A stretch of DNA of 64,000 nucleotides from positions 207,741 to 271,740 of the forward strand of contig MU270045.1 in assembly GCA_021432635.1 (NCBI GenBank). Reading direction: 5' to 3'. Source of the stretch: Thozetella sp. PMI_491 (taxonomy: Eukaryota > Ascomycota > Sordariomycetes > Chaetosphaeriales > Chaetosphaeriaceae). The notes beneath the pieces are model-generated. The model ran no database searches. It was not told where the DNA came from and saw only the letters and a list, made by a program, of their open reading frames with translations. The translations under genes and the position numbers were made by a program. Shown in pieces: positions 23,271 to 34,443 of the stretch (the first letter of the stretch is position 1; each line of letters opens with the position of its first letter).

Positions 23271-26200
23271 TTAGAAAAGGATAGTGAAAATAGGGAGACC
23301 TACATGGCCTACGATCTGGAGCGATAATGGCAAGATGCTTGTCCAGGCGTTAATTTGCCAGCCTGGAGGTGCATAAATGGCCAAGTAGATGATACCGCCG
23401 GTTAGCAGAAGCATAGCGGCGATGACGAACTTGAATTGCTTCGCAACACGTTCCATTCCCACAAAGAACCCCCCAGATTCGAGCTCTTTGGCGGTGGAGG
23501 ACCACTCGATTGGCAACACGAACATGTGAGCGAGTAGGGCGTATGATATGTGCCAGGAGAGACCGCCAAAGAAAATCAAGAAGAAAGGCATCCACTGGAA
23601 TGCTTCCAGCAGGGCCCAGAAAAAGTTCTTCTGGCCCAGCCTGTGGCGGTACCACGCAAAGGTGATAGGGCTGGCGACAAGAAAGACGAAAAGGGTTCCA
23701 CAGAGCATGTCGAAGCTCGGAAGATACGAGTGATCAAGTTGATCCGCAAACTCGCCGGTGATAAAGTAATTGACGAGGGAGAGCGGCAAGGCGGCGCCGA
23801 TAGCGTAATAGGTGCCGATGTAACCCAGAATTGTGAACTTGGCAGAGATTTTCATGTTGGAGAACAGAAAGCGGATGAAGAGCTCAGTGAAAGGGCCCTT
23901 GTATACCCACTGGTAAACAGGGTGGAAGATGAGCTCCGAGCAGCCATAAGAGTATTTCTCCCACCGAAGCAGTTCATCGAATGCTGTAAGAGAGACTCCC
24001 TCCTTGAATTCACCATTGTCGTAAGTTGCCAGGCGGACGACAAAACCAGCAGTCTGGAGGCGAAGGGACATATCGAAATCTTCCGAGACATGGTTCTCTG
24101 ACCAGAACTTCTCTACCCCGTTCTCCTCAAACGAGACGCTCTGGATGGCCTTCCAGCGGAGGAATGCATTGTGACCCACGAACGGGGCACAGTCGCCAGA
24201 ACCGACGGAGAAGCGGATGAGCAGATAAACCAGGTCGGTGAAGTATGTAATAGCGTTCTCGAACACGGTGTTGATAACTTGCATGACACCTGAAGCGTGC
24301 TGGATGATGGCTACCTCAGGAGACTCTTCCATTTCCATTGCTCCGAGAGAGAGGCAGTCAACGGGCTGTAGATGAAATTAGTATTGCTTGATGAACTAAC
24401 GGAGTCATCTAAATGGGAACTGATCGGCTTACTACTCGCGTGTCGCAGTCGATAATGAGGATTATCTCTCCCATGCGGACGTTTCCATCCGCCATGGTCT
24501 TGCCGCCATCCGCCTCGAGGACAGTTTGCATTGCCAGTTGATACAACTCGTCTTCCTCTTCGATGGTAAATGACTCTTGCGACCTGCCCTCGTGCTCTGA
24601 GAACTCAGTGAATAGCCGTAGAAGCTCGTCTTCTACTCGCAGACTAAAGCTCAGGCAGTAGTTCATGTTGCTCGCCTTCTTAAACTTTCCAGCCCTAACA
24701 AAGCCATCGTTCCCGTGGGCAGGACGCGCACACCACCCTATACTGTTGGCAGCGTAGAAGGCCTTGCGCATGTCGGCAACCTCGGGTTTCAAGGCTTGCA
24801 TGCCGTCTTCACACACAAAAATGCTAGCAGTGCCACCGAGGGACTCGTAGTGGCGGATGGCGGCCAAGACACTGTTGATGGTCGGAATGATGACGCCCTT
24901 GAGGCCTTCTTTATACACAGGCATCTGAACTGTGATGTGTGGCCACTTCATGTCAGGGTGGTGCTTGAGCTGCGGCGCTCGGCTGCTGTAGTAGCGGCTG
25001 TTGCCTTGCTTCACGTCGCCAATGGGCCCGACGAGTTGGAATATTGTGCCGACGACGACTATTGTGAAGAAGAGAGTGAACCACATGAAGATTGGAATTG
25101 TGGAAAGCAACCCGAGACGTGGCAGTGCTGGCACTCCCAGGGCATGGATTTCGATAAGAATGAGGCGGATGGCCAAGCACTCGATGACCATAAGAAGCCC
25201 CACTACAGTCCTTATTAATACGGTTACGACTGGAGAGGTTCAAACTCCAATGCCTAGATATAGAGGAAACCCAATGACTTTTGTGAAAAAAGGGAAAGAA
25301 AAAAAGGCTGGGTTACTTACTCGCTATGCCGACCATGACAGAGTGCGTCAACAGGAAGGGGCGAGGCGCCACTGTCGTTGACTCCTCATCCTCGGCGCCG
25401 AGGTCAATGTTGTCAATGATGGCGAGGTTCTTTTCATCCACACTCTCATAAATACTTGGCTGCGGGGATATAAAGCTATGCGTGCGGGTGTGGTGCCTGT
25501 GTTGGATCTGATAAGGATTCAGACCGCCGTACGCATGTGGTGTCCCAGGGGTCGAGTTTAGGGCTGGTTGTGCAGGCAGGATAGACGCACCCCAAATCTA
25601 ATTTCCTTGGTTAGGAATTCTGAGAAGAGTGATAGAAGCCGGATAGGACTAATTGATCCGTGAAATGGGATAGTGAGGAAGGCGCTAGTAAAAGCCAACA
25701 TACCGAGCCCATAAGCTTACTCTCCACGTCGGCGGCACGAATCATGATTTCTTCACCAGATCGGCTCCACACTAGAACAGTTCTTTCCTTTCGCACGAAG
25801 CAGCAAAAGTCTCGCCTTGTCGTGCCGCAACTGTCATTGGCAAGGTCCTCGAAAGAAGAAACAATCGGTACGACGATGCTGTGTGGTCGGAGCTCGAGCT
25901 CTGTGTCGGATTCTCGGATTTGGGTAAAGGCGAATGCAACTATATCCGATGACATGGTCGCGACAACACCAAGACCCATGCGCGAAGCGATATTCTCTAG
26001 ATTAGGGTCCATATCCAACGGTTCTGCAATGTACCGCGGCCCTGTCCCAGTGGTGGGATCTGCTGGGAGAGGCATGACGATGCCGAGGGGCGTCTTCCGC
26101 TCCGCGAGCGGATCCGCATCTAGCCAGCCTTGCTCACGAAATCGGCGACACAGGTACTGAATCATCTGCATCATCTTCGATTAGTTACGCTCCTTCATTA

Positions 26201-26452
26201 ACGGGCTTGGCATCGAGCTGCTACCATTGTCGTCTTTGTGAACAAGTCTATGCCGCCAGATCCCTGGAAGAGGGCCTGGGGAATCTCGTATCGAGAGTGG
26301 CTCAGAGGTGTTCCATTACCGTATGAGTTTCTCATTGGTGTTGGGTGGATGGAAGGGGTCTCAGCGATGGTGTTGGACGTAGAAGTGCCTGTCACGTAGC
26401 TAGTGGCTCCCAGATGGAGTTCCACATCGCCGCGGCCCACAGGCATGGCCAT
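23271..26452 (-). CDS. Membrane glycosyltransferase family 2, cellulose-synthase-like
   Basis: Five exons (26452-26225, 26174-25704, 25597-25321, 25229-24433, 24365-23271) join to 955 residues without a stop. An N-terminal Ser/Thr-rich stretch and a conserved globular domain (about residues 80-230) precede TM helices at about 326-395. The GT2 catalytic core follows: MPVYKEG, VCEDG (Asp about 467), IIDCDTRV (about 586-588), SEDFDM (about 687) and LLRW (about 725). These are the D, DxD, (T/S)ED and (Q)xxRW elements of processive polysaccharide synthases. Several C-terminal TM helices end the protein. The family is widely conserved in filamentous fungi; the product is not established to my knowledge, and chitin is unlikely because the classic QxxRW and chitin-synthase motifs are absent. 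It is divergent from the GH16 gene across a 2.1-kb gap. Confidence 0.88.
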
Positions 26453-28547
26453 GGTAGTAGATGACTGAAGGAAGTGGAACTTGGCAACCTCGGGATAGGA
26501 ATGAGCGAAGCGGGAGAGATCGAAAGTGAAGCGAGGAAGCGAGGAGGTGTTACGATATACGTCCCAAATAAAGTCCGAGTGGGCGGCGCTCGCTCATGTG
26601 GCGTGGCAGCGTAACCCTAAAAAGGAGATGCTGCACAATCTAGACGTGCCTCAGCACCGACGACCGTGCCAGGGTGCCACAGCATCGAAGGGGTGGGTCA
26701 AGGAATGGAAAGTCCGCATCCCTCAGCTACGTCCATAGTGGTCTGGGAATTTTGGCGCTATTGAAGGCTTAAAAACAGCATAAGGAGTAGGGAATGGATC
26801 GACTAAATGCAAAGCACTAGATAGTCCAGCTCCGTAGACCCATCTAGATGCTCTGGTTCGATCTGGATGTCTTGTCGAAGAGAAGCTATTGAATTACGCC
26901 AGTTCTAGTAGCCGTCGGATGTCCAAGTTCCCCACCAGTGCGATGATAAAGTGATGACGAGCACGGCCGCTATCAAACTCAGCTCGGCGGCTACGGTTCC
27001 AGCATCCCATATGTGCGGAACGATCTCCGAATTCGTCAGGGGAGTGGAGTTTTCATGCGTGCGAAACACCCTGGCCGACTGGGGTGTATTCAGCTGGGGT
27101 GCTTGGGTGCCGAGTTTTCGCCCTATCATGCTCGAGACCGGAGGATCCAAGGTGCTTATGCTCAGCTCTTAAAACTCTATCTGGGTCCTTTCCACGAGCC
27201 GAACGCGCCATCATATGGATTCCCGTCGCCATCACCGGGCTGATAGCTGGATGCCAAACAATCGGCAGTAGTGTGACATCCCAGGCCTAGGGGGAAATCA
27301 CATACAAAGCGCAGGGATCTTATCGATAGCCAGTCGGGTCCCTCTGATATCGTATCGAGAAACCCCTGCCTTCAGCTGGGAATAATCCCTGATAGCCCAC
27401 TGATTGGACCCGTATGTCTGAATGGCCCGAGGGGAAACACGGCCACAGATAAAAAAAAATAGAAAAAAAAATGGAAAACAAAATAAAATTTGCGCCACAT
27501 AGCGCGTACTCTGTCGAGAGAAATGCCCCGATCCAGTCAATCGACCTAGACTTATTTTTAGACTATGTCTACCCTTTCGTATATTGAGGACCTATCCGGC
27601 GTGATAGGATGACGTGGTCGGGTAGCATGAAGTGGGTAGTATCATGTACGGTCCTCCCGAGCCGCAAAGAAACTAACCAACATCGGCGCTGCGCAGTGTG
27701 GATAGCAAAAGGATGGGATTGCCCTGTCGGAACTACCGGGGCACGCTGCTCGAGTACTTTTATTGGTTATAGCTGGCTGTTCAAAGCTCAATTGGGATCT
27801 AGTGGTTTTGCCGGCGGTGCATCATCATATGTCCCACGGCGACACGATTGCACTGCTTGCTCACCGGTCGTTTAACTATTTCTTGGCTTGAGGTCGCCTT
27901 TGAGGCTCTCGGACGCCGTTGAATGCTAAAATGCGACGATCGTTCCACGCCGCCACCGACGCCAATCTCATTTCCCCAGGCGCTCATTGTCAACCCAGTG
28001 GCGGGGGGGTGAGGTGGTACAGCATCAGACGTTGAGGTGTGGCGGGCTGAAAGCTGCATTTTCTTTCCAGTGTTTCCCAAATACGAAACGATCTAATCCT
28101 AAATCGGCCACCCCCTGGCTATCGCAGAACCCGAGCCATTGGTATATGCCCGAGGAGCAGGGGCATGACTGACGACAGTTGCCGCTATACCCGGTCTTTC
28201 AGGGGAGTGGGCCCGCCAGGTAAATGCCAATGTATCCACCGCCCAGGCCACATGCTAACCATGCAGATATCGAATAGCGAATGGTCTGGCCCTCCTGAGC
28301 AGTTATGGTGTGCTTTATCGCGTAAGGTTATGTCTAGCTCGCCTCAGCTGAGGTGATAAGAAATGGAGGAACCGGCACCATGGGACTGCCTGGCCGTCAG
28401 GAATACTTGGCTCACGTAGATCTTGGGTTCGACCCCCTCCACATCACCCAGGACAACTGATTACTTAAACCCTTCTCTACCAGGGTTCTACGTCGTCGTA
28501 GTAGTAACACAAGCCCCAAATCCAGCTCTCTATTGCAGCGTGGCCAA
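26453..28547. other. Divergent intergenic region between GT2 and GH16 genes
   Basis: Both flanking genes point away from this 2.1-kb stretch, so it should carry both promoters. I see no gene. Two A-rich tracts at about 27451-27477 and scattered GC-rich patches are the visible features. Confidence 0.45.
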
Positions 28548-29993
28548 ATGTCGACTGAGCGAACTCACCAGAGCGCCACAGGCTGGGACCACGTCCCACA
28601 GGCGCACCACGCAAACCCCTTCAGGACCCCGTCAGTTTCTCGCTCCGTTGTTCCGTCAACTAGGGCGGCACCCACTCGGCCAGCATCAACTAGAGCTGCA
28701 TCTTCCCGCGCAGTCTCTATCCGGTCAGGCGCAGTGTCTTACGCATTGTCGCATTCTCGCACACCTCTGAGACAGCGAAAGTTCAAGTCTGCCCGACTCA
28801 TTGGCGAGTACGACAAGCCATGGCTGGCCAAACGTGACCCGCGTATCATGTGGGACAAGCTCTTTTTCATCGGCTTCACCATTGTCGGCCTCGGAATCGG
28901 CGCCTGGATAATCTACTCTGGCTGGATCACTGTAGACAACCCGCCGTACTGCCTCGTGTTCGAGGATGACTTCTCATCCGGTATCATCGACTCCAATAAC
29001 TGGGATTTTGAAGTTGAGGTCGGCGGTTTTGGTGCCCATTCGTTCGACTGGACCACTGATGACAAAACAAATGCATATGTGGACGAAGCCGGCTTGCACA
29101 TTGTGCCGACCATCACTACCGAAGTGACCAACATCACGGCAGCGCAGCTAGAGAACGGATACACCCTCAATCTTACTGCCTCGGGTGTCTGTTCCGGCAC
29201 GGCGGCATCCGATTGCGTTGCAGTAAGCAACTCGACGTCGGGAAAGATCATCAACCCCGTGCGCAGCGCTCGAATGGTCACCCGCGGCAAGCATAGTATC
29301 CGTTATGGGAAAGTCGAGGTTGTTGCAAAGCTGCCGAGAGGCGATTGGCTGTGGCCCGCCATTTGGATGATGCCCGAGGATAGCGTCTATGGCCAGTGGC
29401 CAGCCAGCGGAGAGATCGACATCATGGAGTCCAAAGGCAACGACGCAGACTACTCAGGCGGTCGCAACACGGTCGGTGGCACTCTGCACTGGGGTACGAC
29501 GTCATCTTTGGATGCCTTTTGGCGGACGAACGGTGTTCGCTACCTAAAACGCGGCGACTACTCCGATGACTTCCATGTCTATGGCGTTGAATGGAGTGAT
29601 AGTTACATCTTCACTTACGTGGACTCACGCCTCGCTCAGTCTCTCTACGTTCCATTCGGGTCCAAGTACGGTTCTATGTACGACCGCGGCTATTTTTCCT
29701 CAATGAGTGTCAACGGATCGGTGCCCATAAACCCATGGGCCGCAACAAGCTCCATGAATGCACCCTTTGATCAAGCATTTTATCTCATTCTTAATGTTGC
29801 AGTAGGGTCATCTTCCGGATACTTTGCAGACGGATACGATAATAAACCTTGGATTGATGGCTCGGACAAAGCCATGTCTCAATTCTGGAGTGCTCGTGAC
29901 GCCTGGCTACCTACATGGGGATCAGGCGATACAAGAGGTATGACAGTTAAGAGCGTTAAGATGTGGAATCGGGGCGAATGTCAGACATCCTAG
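28548..29993 (+). CDS. Membrane-anchored GH16 family glycosidase/transglycosidase
   Basis: Single-exon gene of 481 residues. The start at 28548 (MSTERTHQ) is the first ATG in the frame. A roughly 100-residue Ser/Arg/Thr-rich cytosolic tail leads to a type II signal anchor at about residues 104-126 (KLFFIGFTIVGLGIGAWIIY). The extracellular GH16 beta-jelly-roll follows, with the catalytic motif EIDIME (Glu289 nucleophile, Asp291, Glu294 acid/base) preceded by WPAIWMMP. Several N-x-S/T sites fit a secreted domain. GH16 members cut or transfer beta-1,3- or mixed-linkage beta-glucans; the subfamily cannot be fixed by eye. Its divergent partner is a GT2 polysaccharide synthase, suggesting glucan synthesis and remodelling at the cell surface. 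The catalytic residues are intact. Confidence 0.9.
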   Translation: MSTERTHQSATGWDHVPQAHHANPFRTPSVSRSVVPSTRAAPTRPASTRAASSRAVSIRSGAVSYALSHSRTPLRQRKFKSARLIGEYDKPWLAKRDPRIMWDKLFFIGFTIVGLGIGAWIIYSGWITVDNPPYCLVFEDDFSSGIIDSNNWDFEVEVGGFGAHSFDWTTDDKTNAYVDEAGLHIVPTITTEVTNITAAQLENGYTLNLTASGVCSGTAASDCVAVSNSTSGKIINPVRSARMVTRGKHSIRYGKVEVVAKLPRGDWLWPAIWMMPEDSVYGQWPASGEIDIMESKGNDADYSGGRNTVGGTLHWGTTSSLDAFWRTNGVRYLKRGDYSDDFHVYGVEWSDSYIFTYVDSRLAQSLYVPFGSKYGSMYDRGYFSSMSVNGSVPINPWAATSSMNAPFDQAFYLILNVAVGSSSGYFADGYDNKPWIDGSDKAMSQFWSARDAWLPTWGSGDTRGMTVKSVKMWNRGECQTS

Positions 29994-30414
29994 CGTATCT
30001 GATCTCTACAGATAGCAACATTATAGATCATTAGGCTTGCTTGCTAGTAAATCCGTAAATAATATTTTTGACTACTCAACTACTACGGCTTCATAATTCT
30101 GTTGCATTTGCTATGTCACCGAGACGACCCTCCGTCTCGTTACGGTCCGTCGCAGGGCTCTGCAGTAGAAGTTTTATGCATCATAGAACTTCGTCCGAGT
30201 GCGAGATCCTGACAAAAAATAGATTTTTTTAGAGGGGAAGAAGTAAATAGCAATATCCTTGCTGCATACACTTCACATCGTCGTTAACAATCGTAGAAAC
30301 TAAGTGCGACGCTCGCAACTCTTCCCGTGCCAGCAACCTACGGCATCCCCATGTTCCACTCAAGGCATAAACTATCCTAGATCCTTATTTCATGCCGGTC
30401 GAGGGGCCTTGTGA
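29994..30414. other. Intergenic, convergent 3' ends
   Basis: No gene is seen. It lies between the 3' ends of the GH16 gene and the minus-strand Ser-rich gene. Confidence 0.4.
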
Positions 30415-31234
30415 TCAGTACAATCCGACCAGCACGTCACCTCGGACTCGTGCCGTGAGGTGAATCTCAGCTTCGAGGTCCAGCTTGATTCCAACCATGA
30501 GGGCCGCATCCTTCAGGCACCCTTGATCGTCGATAGGGCCCTTGAATAGGTTACCTATGCTAACCATCTATATGTGTTAGCTTTTCGGTCACTATGAAGC
30601 GCCATACATGCAAGGAAGCTGGGGACCCTGCCGATCGGCCCATTGGCCCTGCCAGACAGGCCCGGCATCGGCAGAGACTTGCTAGTAAAGCCATCAGTAT
30701 GAATGGCGGTATTTCCTTGCCTGGTACTCGTTCTCGTTAGCATAAATGACTATCAAGAATCCAAGAGCGCAGCGATAATGACCAGATACTAACGGAGAAG
30801 ACATTTTTTTGTGAATCTTGAGCGTGGGGATATGCTACGTGCTGATAGTCAGGTGACGGTGTGGCTGCGCGTTTAGATGTCGGGTTTTGAGACTTCGATC
30901 CGGATTTAGAGCGCGAATCGGTATGACGCTCTCCTTTGTGAGAACTACTCTTCGATGGGGAATTGAAAACAACGATTCTAGGCCTTTCAGATGGCGGAGA
31001 GATATCTTGTTTGCTTGAGGACCGCTTGCTGTGCGTGTGATATACGTGTATCCGGTGGCGAGTTTCGCAGCCACTCCGCGACGATTTGCTAGCGGACGAG
31101 GAAGATCCCGATTGTTTGCTTGGAGAGGACGATCGCTCGCTGAAGTAGTTCGAATCGTATTGCCTTGAAGAAGAAGCAGGAGAAGATTTCTTTGAACGGT
31201 GCTCGTGTCCTCTACCGAAAAAGTAGCTCGTCAT
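30415..31234 (-). CDS. Ser-rich hypothetical protein with conserved C-terminal block
   Basis: I propose three exons, 31234-30783, 30720-30608 and 30554-30415, giving 234 residues. The N-terminal 130 residues are low complexity, rich in Ser, Lys and Arg (runs such as SSSSASKSSRSG), and probably disordered. The C-terminal part has a Gly/Pro segment (SLPMPGLSGRANGPIGRVPS) and the block GCLKDAALMVGIKLDLEAEI, which continues with HLTARVRGD. I recall such a block from uncharacterised fungal proteins. All joins are in phase and the introns have CTAAC-type branch sites, but the first donor (GTCATT) is weak. No signal peptide or TM helix is seen. Function unknown. Confidence 0.6.
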
Positions 31235-32828
31235 CCCGGATGACAGACTGCTCCCTCTTATGCTTTGCGGCTGGACTTGGAGACTTGGTAGCCTATATAC
31301 TTAGGTGGCATCTAGTAGCTGTCGGAAGAAAAATTATCCTCGGAGCGGCCTCGTTTAGCACCATTACCGCAACCATTCCGGTACGGCATGTGCGTCGCAG
31401 AGTTCCTTTGGCTAGCCTCAAAATACGATGGCACTGACCTTTATAAGGTTGGTTCCTCGAGAGAAGGGGCCTCTCTGTTTAGGAGCTGCCGTTGACTACG
31501 GCATACGTGTTCACCAAATGCTGGGTAGTTTCACGAGGAGAAGGATGATGCTTGCTCCTTAGATTTGCATGCGGGCGAAGGCTCATCAGGACTGGAGACA
31601 CTCTGGCAGTGCGGCGGATCCTCTCTCGCTGACTTGCATGACGCTCTGCATACCGAATGCAGTGCCACAGCACAGTTTTGAACTGCTGCATTGGCCATGT
31701 CTCACTCGGCATCACTCAGTTGGCAAGGTCTTCGTCAAAATTCTGCTAGGGACTAGAAAAGAAGAGCTGATACACCCGCGTCGCCAATAAGCTGTACCGG
31801 AAGATGGATAGATTCCCCAACTACAACAGCGAGATTGAAGCTAGCAGAGAAACTGCCGAGTAGTACCTTGCAGCCTAACTCATGGTCTCGACGTATAACA
31901 TCAGCGTAAGGCAGGGGCGCGTAAAAGTATCCAAGACCATGTGGGGTGGAACGCGTCTCAAATTATGTCCGGGACTCGTCTCGGCTAAAGATATGCCCAG
32001 AAAGCGATTAACTGTGTTAGCTAGTGCTCATGCTGAATTTTATTTCCTGGGACGTCAAGAATAATATTTCTGAGCTTAGCGAGAGTTACATTCGGGTAAC
32101 AATAGCTAACGATATCCGATTCATTCTGCGGATCTCCTACATGATGGCAACACTTCAAGGGCACGTGGCCACCAGTGAATACGTCCGGCAAGGGTACAGG
32201 CGGGAGGCGTCGGAGACTAAGAGTTGTTACGCACTGATTAGTTCGCTGTCGTTGAGGTGGGCTGGCCTCAATGTAGGACGTAGATAGACCGGTCTAAGAG
32301 GCGATGCTAGGAGACCGGATCCAGCTGTTAGCCCCCTGGCATGATTCACGCTGAGAACCTGTAGTGCTACTTTTCCGTCGGAAGCCTTTACCAGTATGTA
32401 GATGCCGGTTGTCTCAGATCTTTTCCTCTCACGACAATTGCGATAACACGGAAACTAGTTGAAAGTGATTCTGGGCTCACTAAGATGCCTATTACTAACC
32501 GCCTAGAGAGGGACTATGTTTCGGGGCCAGCAGTGTCTTTCCCATATATATTGGTAGTTCTCAGACCACTGATACTGGTAGATTTCTCACTGAGGCCATG
32601 GAGATGTCTCTCGTGGCGTCCTGTTTGGGCGTACTTCCCCCCAATTTCTTCCTCTATGACTGCTCCGGTACATATGAAATGCTGCACAAGATAGAATCGG
32701 GGAGTTGCCGATGCGCTTCGTCAATATTTATCATGGAAGACTAAAATCAGCTAGGCACAGCCTGCATTGCTTCTACCATTGGAGGCAACTCTGTATTTAG
32801 CACAACAGGATAGCACACACTGATCCAG
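31235..32828. other. Intergenic, no gene seen
   Basis: This 1.6-kb stretch contains only short open frames on both strands without recognisable motifs or plausible splicing. Confidence 0.4.
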
Positions 32829-33850
32829 TCAAGTGTCATTAGTTCCCCTAATCTGCCAGCCTAAACCTCGACAGCTGTCTTTCGCTCCGGCGCGTTTTGT
32901 CCGAGACCTACAAAGAGGATAATGTGCCCTGGGCCTCCCAGATATCGGGTCTTGTTGGGGGTTGCAATTCGCGTAGCCGAGGAACTGAATGTCCCCCCGT
33001 GCAGCAAAATGTCCGCGACGAAAGGCATTCCATTCGAGGAAATGTGACATAATTATATGCATGTCATCAGCAAAGTTTTCGACTTTAGGCCAGGCGTGTG
33101 CGTGTTGCCGATACACTTTCTGCATGGTAAGTTGAGCTAACCCTGCAATATGGGCAGATGTTGTGGCTATCTATGATGATAGTGCAAGAGTGCATTATGG
33201 CATGTTGAGGAGAAATGAGATGTGTTGGCGGGCTCCACTGTTGGGACGGTCTACACTGTCAGGATAAACGTAGAAGGTGAGGCCTCCTCCGCATGCGAGG
33301 TTCGGGAGCCCGGTTGGGTTCTGAGATGGAGCTGAAATGTTGCAATTCCCATCGTATGACAAAAATAAGGGCATGTTATTTTATTATTGTAGACGGTCGA
33401 GTGGGGTTCATACGCGAAGCTTCCATTATAGAAAACTTCTTCCGCTGTGCATCATAATCAGAGCGTTCCAGCGTGTAATGTTCATTTGATGCACACTCTG
33501 CCATATATTTATGATACGTCCCACGAGTCTTATGTATCCGCGACTTATGGATAGGCTCATTACTTCCTACCTGTGACTGTAGAAATGGTTAGGTTCTCAA
33601 CCGAGATATTGCGTGATGCGGTGACCGGCGACTTCCGGTTGCTGTTTTCTTCCAGCGGACATCCTTGTTGTTTAGTTCCGTCTGGGACAAACACTCCACC
33701 CGGCGCGCTCCCGACCTCCGCTTCCCCACTGCCGACGGCGATGCCCGCAGCCTTGCAAAAGTCTCCTACATACTTCGAGCATGGCGATATCCACATACAC
33801 TTCCAGCTTGCTAATAAGGATGTATCCCTGATAGCTTTTGCCTTGTGCAT
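32829..33850 (-). other. Possible decayed or spliced small-protein gene
   Basis: Three minus-strand segments look more protein-like than their surroundings. From 33850 one reads CSKYVGDFCKAAGIAVGSGE and ends near an intron-like GTAGGAAG donor. At about 33358-33180 another reads CNISAPSQNPTGLPNLACGG then LTFYVYPDSVDRPNSGARQ. A third, 33125-32829, contains GDIQFLGYANCNPQ. The cysteines suggest a secreted protein, but I find no signal peptide and no consistent set of splice sites. It may be a multi-exon gene, a remnant, or chance. Confidence 0.25.
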
Positions 33851-34443
33851 TCGATGTCACCTGTTACTCAGTCGAGTTTCAGCTGCATACTATTAGGCGA
33901 CGCAGAGCACTTAGAATTTTGCGCCATACTAACCAATTGATTTTCTATTAAATATGGGGAAGGGGCAGCATTTCCGGGAATCGCCGTGTATATTCCACAG
34001 CGCAGAGCATCATGCTCCGTGATATGCTAAATTACGGCCAAAGGCACAGGAGGCTCGCTGGACTTGCGGCATGCTCTAGCATCGGGCATCGCGATGCAAA
34101 ATCTTCAAGCGCTGCACGTTTCGTATAAGTACGTAGTAATATGATATCTTAAGTCATATTTGAACCGGTTCCCTCTTTAGATATACTCTAAGCAATCCTT
34201 TCGGCTATCTGAGCTACTCATGTGCATTGATTACTAATATCAAGTCAGTCTCTGTAGGGACGTCACTAGAACCCATAGTTCTCCGGCCACTGTACAAGAC
34301 CCACCATGGGCTTTGCTCTCGGGACGGTTCATTTTACATCACTAGCCTGCTGGAACAAAACATAAAGACAAGGCCGGACCCGTATAAGTCAACGCTATAT
34401 CGGTCCCAAGTTCATCCTCGAGCCAAGGCTTTGCCGTGTTGGA
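33851..34443. other. Intergenic, no gene seen
   Basis: No supportable coding region lies here, next to the 3' end of the choline-kinase-like gene. Confidence 0.4.

Noticed and set aside
23550-25381. Plus-strand open frames of 120-180 codons opposite the GT2 gene
   Set aside because: They are shadows of a well-supported minus-strand gene with catalytic motifs on both sides of each intron.
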